Of a DNA stretch of 9,795 nt, positions 1 to 5,031 are shown in pieces. Made by a program: the position numbers and the translations under genes. The notes below the pieces were generated by a model, which saw nothing but the letters and a program-made list of their open reading frames with translations, did not search any database and was not told the DNA's origin. How positions within the stretch are numbered: the first letter of the stretch is position 1; each line of letters opens with the position of its first letter. The stretch spans positions 1-9,795 of the forward strand of contig JAISPN010000127.1 in assembly GCA_031274845.1 (NCBI GenBank), in the 5' to 3' direction. This DNA is from Acidobacteriaceae bacterium. Its GTDB lineage: Bacteria > Acidobacteriota > Vicinamibacteria > Vicinamibacterales > CAVVIG01.

Positions 1-18
1 ACGTAAGTCGTTGACGAG

Positions 19-52
19 CGCTCGCCAGCCCCGCGCACGTGGCCGGCGAGCG
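19..52 (-). terminator. Hairpin after yceI, possible terminator
   Basis: An 8-bp perfect stem, CGCTCGCC (19-26) with GGCGAGCG (45-52), can be extended inward by three pairs past one mismatch. It lies 15 bases beyond the YceI stop codon. The T-rich tail (TCTTT, 53-57) is on the plus-strand side, so as an intrinsic terminator it fits better a plus-strand transcript arriving from outside the window; on the minus strand no T-run follows. A second palindrome, CGAGCGCTCG (15-24), overlaps the left arm and could form a competing fold. It could serve both directions, or simply protect the 3' end of the yceI mRNA. Confidence 0.4.
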
Positions 53-66
53 TCTTTCCTCACTGG

Positions 67-606
67 TTACTGTTGCTGAACCGCCTGAATCGACAGGCTG
101 ATCTTCACGTCGTCGCCCACCAGAAAACCGCCCGCCTCGAGCGCGGCGTTCCAGTTCAACCCGAAGTCCTTGCGGCTAATCGTCACATCGCCTTCGAATC
201 CAAGGCGGCTGTTGCCCCACGGATCGCGCGCCTTGCCGAGGAACGACATCGGCAACACGATCTCCTTCGTGACGCCGTGAATCGTGAGCGCGCCGTGCAC
301 ATCGAACCGGCCTTCTCCGGCACGCACGATCGTCCGGCTCACGAAGGTCAGGGTCGGATACGCCGCGACGTCGAAGAAGTCGGCCGTGCGCAGGTGCTGA
401 TCGCGGTTCGGTTCACTCGTATCGATACTCGACGCATCGATGCTGACCGTGACGGTTGACCGCTCCGGCGCCGCTTCGTTGAAGTCGACGCTCCCTTCAA
501 ACTTCGAGAACCGGCCGCCGACGCGCGTCAGCAGGTGGCGCACCTGAAATGTCACCTCGGAGTGGGACGGATCGATGACGTGCTTCTGTGTGGTTTCTGT
601 CGCCAT
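67..606 (-). CDS. YceI-family lipid-binding protein
   Basis: This 179-residue protein has the YceI fold signature along its whole length: an opening VIDPSHSEVTFQVRHLL segment (10-26), the conserved HLRTADFFD block (71-79) followed by YPTLTF, LTIHGVTKEIVLP (107-119), and a closing GDVTISRKDFGLNWN block (139-153). YceI proteins form a lipocalin-like barrel that binds long isoprenoid or fatty-acyl molecules; their cellular role is often unknown and is sometimes linked to stress. There is no signal peptide, so this copy should be cytoplasmic, unlike periplasmic E. coli YceI. The ATG at 606 is preceded by AGGAG (617-621) at 10 bases. It follows the MarR gene by 15 bases and that ribosome-binding site sits at the MarR stop codon, so the two are very likely co-transcribed. 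The family call is confident; the ligand is unknown. Confidence 0.93.
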   Translation of the reverse strand: MATETTQKHVIDPSHSEVTFQVRHLLTRVGGRFSKFEGSVDFNEAAPERSTVTVSIDASSIDTSEPNRDQHLRTADFFDVAAYPTLTFVSRTIVRAGEGRFDVHGALTIHGVTKEIVLPMSFLGKARDPWGNSRLGFEGDVTISRKDFGLNWNAALEAGGFLVGDDVKISLSIQAVQQQ

Positions 607-614
607 AACTGAAC

Positions 615-623
615 ATCTCCTCT
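615..623 (-). promoter_or_regulatory. Ribosome-binding site of yceI overlapping the marR stop
   Basis: Read on the minus strand, AGAGGAGAT lies 8 to 10 bases before the YceI ATG and shares bases with the TAG stop of the upstream MarR gene (624-622). The overlap supports one operon and possible translational coupling. Confidence 0.75.
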
Positions 624-1071
624 AGGAATCCGTGTGTCTGCCTGACCGTAGTTCGTCCAGCAGGGTGACCAGCGCGGTCAACCGTTCCTGGCTCATGTGC
701 TGGACCATCTCCTCTTCGAACGCGCGAACATCCGGATCGACACGTTCGAGCAACGTCAATCCTTTTCGGGTAATCCGCGTGCTGACAAACCGGCGATCCT
801 CGCCGGTCCGCTCGCGGACGATGAGCGTCTCCGCCTCCAGCCGATCCAGCAGCCGCGTGACGTCTGGCACGCGGCGCACCATGCGCTCACCGATCTCGTT
901 GCGGCAGAGGCCCTCGGCGCCCGCGCCGCGCAAGATGCGCAGCACGTTGAACTGCGTCGCCGTGATGCCGTGCTCGCGGAACGTCTCTTCGAACCGATGC
1001 TCAATAACCGCCGCCGTCCGCGCCAGCGTTAGCGTCACCTTGTGACCGAGGCTGGTAAACGGCTTTGCCAT
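622..1071 (-). CDS. MarR-family transcriptional regulator
   Basis: This 149-residue protein is a winged helix-turn-helix regulator. The first helix (about 10-34) would form the dimer interface; TATQFNVLRILRG (38-49) opens the DNA-binding domain; CRNEIGERMVRRVPDVTRLLDRLE (56-79) holds the recognition region; EDRRFVSTRIT (91-101) is the wing with the conserved D-R-R; the C-terminal helices (about 105-142) complete the dimer. MarR proteins usually repress their own operon until a small ligand or oxidant releases them. One cysteine, C56, sits just before the recognition helices and could be redox-sensitive (inference). The frame is open up to a GTG at 1137, but a strong promoter covers 1123-1151, so translation must begin downstream; ATG 1071 is the first good methionine, though its Shine-Dalgarno is weak. 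The co-transcribed yceI is the obvious target along with itself. Confidence 0.92.
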   Translation of the reverse strand: MAKPFTSLGHKVTLTLARTAAVIEHRFEETFREHGITATQFNVLRILRGAGAEGLCRNEIGERMVRRVPDVTRLLDRLEAETLIVRERTGEDRRFVSTRITRKGLTLLERVDPDVRAFEEEMVQHMSQERLTALVTLLDELRSGRHTDS

Positions 1072-1122
1072 CTTCAACTCGGTTCCGATATCTACGGTTC
1101 CATTGTCCACGCGCACCAGCCG

Positions 1123-1144
1123 ATTATATGTGATCACACCTAAT
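1123..1144 (-). promoter_or_regulatory. Palindromic operator candidate for MarR
   Basis: A 22-bp imperfect palindrome of form ATTA-nn-TGTGATCACA-nn-TAAT, with 18 of 22 positions symmetric, has a perfect 10-bp core at 1129-1138. It covers the whole -10 box and most of the promoter spacer. Its size and place are what is expected of a MarR dimer site, and binding there would exclude RNA polymerase, giving autorepression of marR-yceI. That MarR is the binder is inferred from position only. Confidence 0.7.
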
Positions 1145-1151
1145 GTGACAA
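1123..1151 (-). promoter_or_regulatory. Sigma70-type promoter of the marR-yceI operon
   Basis: On the minus strand, TTGTCA (1151-1146, 5 of 6 matches to the -35 consensus) and TATAAT (1128-1123, a perfect -10) are separated by exactly 17 bases. Transcription should start near 1116, giving a leader of about 45 bases before the MarR ATG at 1071. It is unusually consensus-like for such GC-rich DNA. It lies between the ferrochelatase stop (1195) and marR, so marR need not depend on read-through. Confidence 0.82.
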
Positions 1152-1169
1152 CTTCTACCTTGCGGCCAT

Positions 1170-1194
1170 CGGCGCGGACACGCGCGCGGCGCCG
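1170..1194 (-). terminator. Weak hairpin after the ferrochelatase gene
   Basis: CGGCGC (1170-1175) and GCGCCG (1189-1194) can pair as a 6-bp GC-only stem directly after the ferrochelatase TAA (1197-1195). No T-run follows on the minus strand, and GC-rich repeats of this size are common here, so this is only a possible terminator. Confidence 0.22.
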
Positions 1195-2172
1195 TTACGG
1201 GCGAGGGACGATCGTGAGTGGAATACCGCGGCTGTACCACGCGATCGTGGCGGCGATGACCTCGGCCATCGTGTCGAGAAACAGCGGGTGATCGTTGACG
1301 GCGGCCGCGCGCACCATCGGCAATCCGATCTCGGCGCACGTCTCGGCCGCTTCGTGATCGAGGTCGTAGAGCACCTCGATGTGATCGCACAGGAACCCCA
1401 GCGGCGACACGACCGCGGCCGCTAGTCCACGCGCGTGCTCCGCGCGCAGATAGTCCGAGATGTCAGGACCGAGCCACGGATCTTCTGGCCGCCCGCTGCG
1501 GCTCTGATAGACGAGCGCCCACTCCGAAAAGCCTGCGGCGGCGGCCACGCGCGCCGCCGCTTCGAGGAGTTGTGCCGTATAGCGCTCAACGCCGGCCATC
1601 GACATCGGAATGCTGTGCGCCGTGAACACGAGCCGCGCCTTCGGCCGTAGCGGCGCCGCAAGCCGTTCGCGCGCCGCGCGGACGTGGTCCGCGTTCGCCT
1701 GCACAAACCCGTCGCTCGTGTGCCAGTCGCCGACATACGTGACCTCGACATCGCGCGCGCCGGATGCGACCGTCTCCGCTCGCGCATCGACGACGTTCTG
1801 ACGATATTGCGCGCACCCCGAATAGGACCGATGCGCCGCGCAGACGAATCCGACCGCGCGCGTGATCCCTTGCCCGGCCATCGCGCGCACCGTGTCTGGC
1901 AACAGCGGATGCCAATTGCGCATGCCGACAAACACCGGAAGATCGATCCCCCGCGCCCGCAAGCGTTCGCGTAATCCGTCGGCTTGCCGCATGGTGATGG
2001 CCGTGAGCGGCGAGACGCCGCCGAAGCGCTCGTAGTGTGTCGCGACCTCTTCGACGCGCGAGGGGGGAATCCGGCGTCCTCTCAAAACGTTGGCAAGAAA
2101 CGGCCGAATATCGGCCATCCCCTGAGGACCACCGAACGCCACCACGAGCACCGCATCAAACGGACGAGCCAT
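1195..2172 (-). CDS. hemH: Ferrochelatase, resembling the coproporphyrin type
   Basis: This 325-residue enzyme inserts ferrous iron into a porphyrin, the metal-insertion step of heme synthesis. Seen motifs: VVAFGGPQG (10-18), HYERFGGVSP (46-55), FVGMRNWHP (81-89), AHRSYSGCAQYRQN (113-126), FTAHSIPM (183-190) with the catalytic His186, and SPLGFLCDHIEVLYDLD (256-272) with the conserved Glu266. The RNWHP and SYSGCAQYR blocks resemble actinobacterial enzymes that use coproporphyrin III (CpfC), rather than the LLNLGGP-type protoporphyrin enzymes; this is inferred from memory of the families. The four cysteines (111, 120, 262, 279) do not form the C-terminal iron-sulfur cluster pattern some ferrochelatases carry. 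ATG 2172 is chosen because family homology begins just after it; the frame extends upstream to 2328 but through low-complexity Arg/Ala sequence that overlaps the divergent gene. No other heme gene is in the window. Confidence 0.93.
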   Translation of the reverse strand: MARPFDAVLVVAFGGPQGMADIRPFLANVLRGRRIPPSRVEEVATHYERFGGVSPLTAITMRQADGLRERLRARGIDLPVFVGMRNWHPLLPDTVRAMAGQGITRAVGFVCAAHRSYSGCAQYRQNVVDARAETVASGARDVEVTYVGDWHTSDGFVQANADHVRAARERLAAPLRPKARLVFTAHSIPMSMAGVERYTAQLLEAAARVAAAAGFSEWALVYQSRSGRPEDPWLGPDISDYLRAEHARGLAAAVVSPLGFLCDHIEVLYDLDHEAAETCAEIGLPMVRAAAVNDHPLFLDTMAEVIAATIAWYSRGIPLTIVPRP

Positions 2173-2180
2173 GAACGAAA

Positions 2181-2209
2181 AGTATAGCGACTGGCCGCGC
2201 GCGTGACGC
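2181..2209 (-). promoter_or_regulatory. Candidate promoter of hemH, possibly giving a leaderless mRNA
   Basis: TATACT (2186-2181 on the minus strand, 5 of 6 matches to -10) stands in an otherwise very GC-rich gap, 8 bases before the ATG at 2172. The -35 position holds only GCGTCA (2209-2204, 3 of 6). With the usual 6-8 bases from -10 to the start site, the mRNA would begin at or next to the ATG. There is no Shine-Dalgarno in the intervening TTTTCGTTC, which agrees with leaderless initiation. Confidence 0.5.
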
Positions 2210-2246
2210 GCACACGCGGCACGTTTTCGTGGCAATGTAGTGAGTG

Positions 2247-2663
2247 ATGAAACCACCCCGGCCACTGCCGCGCATCGCGCGTCGGCGCTCACGCCTCCAC
2301 GGCTACGGCGTCTTCGCGCTCGAACCAATCACCAAGAACCGGCGGATTATCGACTACGCGGGCGAACTGGTGCTCAACAGCGAATGCGAGGCGCGCGAGG
2401 AGCAGTATCTCGGCGACGGGTGCATCTGGGTTTTTCGCATCAACCGGCGCTGGAGCCGCGACGGGGCGGTCGGCGGCAACATCGCGCGCTTCATCAACCA
2501 CGCCTGCCGGCCAAACTGCTGGTTTGAAATCGCCGGGACGACGATCTGGATTCGCGCGGGAAGACGCATCGAACCTGGCGAGGAACTCACCTTCGACTAC
2601 TGCACGATCGGCGAGCGCACGATCCCCTGCCGCTGCCGGCCGGGGTGCCCCAACTTCCTCTAA
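2247..2663 (+). CDS. SET-domain lysine methyltransferase with post-SET motif
   Basis: This 138-residue protein is almost entirely a SET domain, which transfers methyl from S-adenosylmethionine to a lysine. Visible motifs: HGYGVFA (18-24), YAGE (37-40), RFINHACRPNC (81-91) with the N-H pair that contacts the cofactor and forms the pseudoknot, and GEELTFDY (111-118) with the catalytic Tyr118. The tail CRCRPGC (C128, C130, C134) is a post-SET motif; with C87 it can complete the zinc site known from post-SET enzymes. There is no pre-SET or targeting domain, and the first 20 residues are strongly basic. GTG 2244 directly precedes ATG 2247, and no clear Shine-Dalgarno decides between them. It is transcribed divergently from hemH and convergently with the second receptor gene. 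Methyltransferase activity is well supported; the substrate (a ribosomal, DNA-binding or secreted protein) cannot be told. Confidence 0.88.
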   Translation: MKPPRPLPRIARRRSRLHGYGVFALEPITKNRRIIDYAGELVLNSECEAREEQYLGDGCIWVFRINRRWSRDGAVGGNIARFINHACRPNCWFEIAGTTIWIRAGRRIEPGEELTFDYCTIGERTIPCRCRPGCPNFL

Positions 2664-2699
2664 TCATCTGGTCGTTGGGTGATGAATAGAGCGCTTTCG
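2664..2699. other. Convergent gap between the SET gene and the second receptor
   Basis: These 36 bases separate two genes ending towards each other. TCATC (2664-2668) and GATGA (2681-2685) could pair as a 5-bp stem, too weak and without a T-run on either side to be called an intrinsic terminator. Nothing else is seen. Confidence 0.3.
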
Positions 2700-5027
2700 T
2701 CAGAATGTCATCTTGAGGCTCGCTCGAACGGTGCGCGGCAACGCGGGGTGCAAGTGCACATCGTCGACACCGTCCGCGGGTTCGCCAGGCAACCGTGACG
2801 TGTAGAAGTAGTCGATGTCGCTGTCCTGGGCGTTGGTCACGTTGAACAGGTCAACCGTCGCCGTCATCCGTTTCGTGACACGATAGCCCGCCTGCACGTT
2901 TGCCAGGCTGGTCGCCTTCGAACTCACGCTGTCGTCTTCAATCAGCGGACGCGGACCGAAATAGCGCCAGCGCACGCTGCCCATGAATCGGCCGCGATCG
3001 AGCGCGGCGCCCATGGCCATCACGGTATTCACGGCGCCAGGCACAAACGGCCCGGCCGGATTATTGCCGGTAAACCGCGCGTGCGACCACGACAGATCCG
3101 CATCGAACGTCACCCCTCTTAGCGGCGTGTAGTAGTTAGCCCACTCGACACCGTGCCGCGCACTCGGATACGCCGGCGCCGTCGTGCCAGAATCGCCGTC
3201 GAACACAAGCTCGGAGTCGAGCCACAGCCCCCACCACGCGACGGTCGTTTGCAGATGCGGGATGGACACGACGCGCAGACCAGCTTCCGTGCCTTTCACT
3301 CTCACGAGCGGTGACACCGGCGGCGCGGTAGCCGCGGCATCGGTCGCAAACGCGGCCCGCGCATCGTTGCTGTGAAAGCCGAGACCCGCGTTGCCGTACA
3401 GCTCGACGCCACGAAACGGCCCAACAATCACGCCACCCTTCGGGCTGACGAGGCCGGCATATTTCGTCCCCTCCGGCACACCGGTGGTGTTGTCGGTGAG
3501 CCCCAAGCGATACCCGTCCGCGCGCAACCCCGCGATCGTGCGCAGCTTCGACATCCAGTAGGTTTCGTTCTGCGCGTAAACGGCAGCCGACGTCTCTTGC
3601 ACGGAGTCGTCGCTCACTGTTTCGAGCACCTGACGAGCCTCTGTGTGATAGAGACCGATGGTGCCGATCGCGTCGTGACGCACCTGCGCGCCGACAGTGT
3701 TCTGCATCTCTTTGCCGAAAAGACGCACGATCCGCTTCTGACTGAGCGTTCCTCCGGTGACGATCCGCCGATCCACCTGACGGATCTGATCGCCGTGTAC
3801 CGGATCGTTCAGGAAGTAGGTGAAGTTCGAGAAGAGATTGAGGTCGTAGGCGACGGCGTACGCGGACAACCGTGTCGACGCGTTGCCGCCAGAGCGCTGC
3901 CATTCGACCGAAGCGCTGTAGCGAGAGGTGTCGCCGCCGTCCGTCGGATCGATCGCGCCAAAGCGGTCGATCGTGCCATCCGTGAGTGCGCGGAGCGGCA
4001 CCTGATCGGTGGAGTTCCACGAGGCGTGATACGCCATCCCGGTCAGCGAGAATCGATTCGCCGCCGTGCCTGCCGTGTACCTGATCACGCCATTCAGCTT
4101 CTGCAAATCGTCGGGATGATCCCATGGACCGTCGTTGTGCTCGACCTCAACCGCCGCCAGAAGCGTGCCCGCCCCCACCGCCGGCGCCGCGGCCACGAGC
4201 GCGCGTCCAAAGCCTTCGCCACCACCACTGACGCTGACGATCGGCTGCGCGAGCACATTGACGTAATTGATGTTCGCCGCGCCGGCAGTCGCAAAATCCC
4301 CCTGGTCAGCGAAGTACGGTCCCTTCGAATACTGGACGCCGCCAACGAGTTCGGGAATGAGGAAGTTGAGATCGGTGTAGCCCTGACCGTGCGCGTGCGT
4401 CGGCATGTTCACCGGCATGCCGGCAACCGTGGTCGCAAAGTCGGTCCCGTGATCCAGGTTGAATCCGCGCAGGTAGTACTGGTTGGCTTTGCCTTCGCCG
4501 CTGTGCTGACTGACGATGACGCCAGGGATCGTTTCCATCACCTCGCCGGCACGTTCGATCGGGCGCGTCTCCAGTTGACGCGCGGTAATCGCCCCCTGAC
4601 TGGCTGATTCCGCGACGCCGCTCAAATTCTCCGCGGGGTTTTCAACGTCCGCAAGATTGGTAAATGTTTTTGCGCCGGTGACGAGCACATCCGCGCCAAA
4701 CATCAGGTGCAGCACGATGTCGACGTCGCGCGGGGCGTCTCCCCCGATCGCAAGGTCGCGCCGGACCGTCGCGAAGTTGACGAGCATGAACGACACCGTC
4801 AGATGACCAGTGGCGAGCGTCTGCAGCGCGTAGCGCCCCTGCTCGTCGGTCAACGCGCTTCCGGACGCGCCGTCGTCACTCCTCCACTCGATGCGAACAC
4901 CTGGCAACGCGCTGCCGGACTCGTCGCGAACGGTACCGCGAAGCGCGATCGGCGTCTGCGCCTGCGCCAAAACCGAGGCACATAGCAGCGCGACGCCGAC
5001 CAAGAGCACACACAGAATCTGTCGCAT
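2700..5027 (-). CDS. TonB-dependent outer-membrane receptor with THAHGQGY plug loop
   Basis: This 775-residue receptor has a Sec signal peptide (1 to about 23, ending AQAQ), a carboxypeptidase-regulatory-like beta domain (about 27-107), a TonB-box-like ADVLVTG (111-118), a plug domain (about 147-257) with IPGVIVSQHSGEG and YYLRGFNLDHGTDF, and a 22-strand-type barrel ending in phenylalanine (RASLKMTF), the usual signal for barrel assembly. The plug has a histidine-containing loop, NMPTHAHGQGYTDLNF (207-222), plus His193, which might touch a metal or chelate, but the ligand is not known. It starts 4 bases after the upstream receptor's stop and has no good Shine-Dalgarno, so translational coupling is likely. 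It is a different subfamily from its neighbour: it lacks the LPMNGRNF motif and is shorter, so the pair is not a recent duplication. Confidence 0.92.
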   Translation of the reverse strand: MRQILCVLLVGVALLCASVLAQAQTPIALRGTVRDESGSALPGVRIEWRSDDGASGSALTDEQGRYALQTLATGHLTVSFMLVNFATVRRDLAIGGDAPRDVDIVLHLMFGADVLVTGAKTFTNLADVENPAENLSGVAESASQGAITARQLETRPIERAGEVMETIPGVIVSQHSGEGKANQYYLRGFNLDHGTDFATTVAGMPVNMPTHAHGQGYTDLNFLIPELVGGVQYSKGPYFADQGDFATAGAANINYVNVLAQPIVSVSGGGEGFGRALVAAAPAVGAGTLLAAVEVEHNDGPWDHPDDLQKLNGVIRYTAGTAANRFSLTGMAYHASWNSTDQVPLRALTDGTIDRFGAIDPTDGGDTSRYSASVEWQRSGGNASTRLSAYAVAYDLNLFSNFTYFLNDPVHGDQIRQVDRRIVTGGTLSQKRIVRLFGKEMQNTVGAQVRHDAIGTIGLYHTEARQVLETVSDDSVQETSAAVYAQNETYWMSKLRTIAGLRADGYRLGLTDNTTGVPEGTKYAGLVSPKGGVIVGPFRGVELYGNAGLGFHSNDARAAFATDAAATAPPVSPLVRVKGTEAGLRVVSIPHLQTTVAWWGLWLDSELVFDGDSGTTAPAYPSARHGVEWANYYTPLRGVTFDADLSWSHARFTGNNPAGPFVPGAVNTVMAMGAALDRGRFMGSVRWRYFGPRPLIEDDSVSSKATSLANVQAGYRVTKRMTATVDLFNVTNAQDSDIDYFYTSRLPGEPADGVDDVHLHPALPRTVRASLKMTF

Positions 5028-5031
5028 CTCT

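Noticed and set aside
1129..1138. TGTGATCACA as a CRP/FNR-type binding site
   Set aside because: CRP half-sites TGTGA and TCACA need about 6 bases between them; here they are directly joined, and the symmetry extends outward as in a MarR-type operator.
2173..2328. N-terminal extension of ferrochelatase to a start at 2328
   Set aside because: The extra 52 residues are Arg/Ala-rich, not family-like, and overlap the start of the divergent SET gene and the probable promoter.
3372..4607. A 411-residue plus-strand open frame inside the second receptor gene
   Set aside because: It is low-complexity Arg/Val-rich sequence without family motifs, fully antisense to the plug and barrel coding region.
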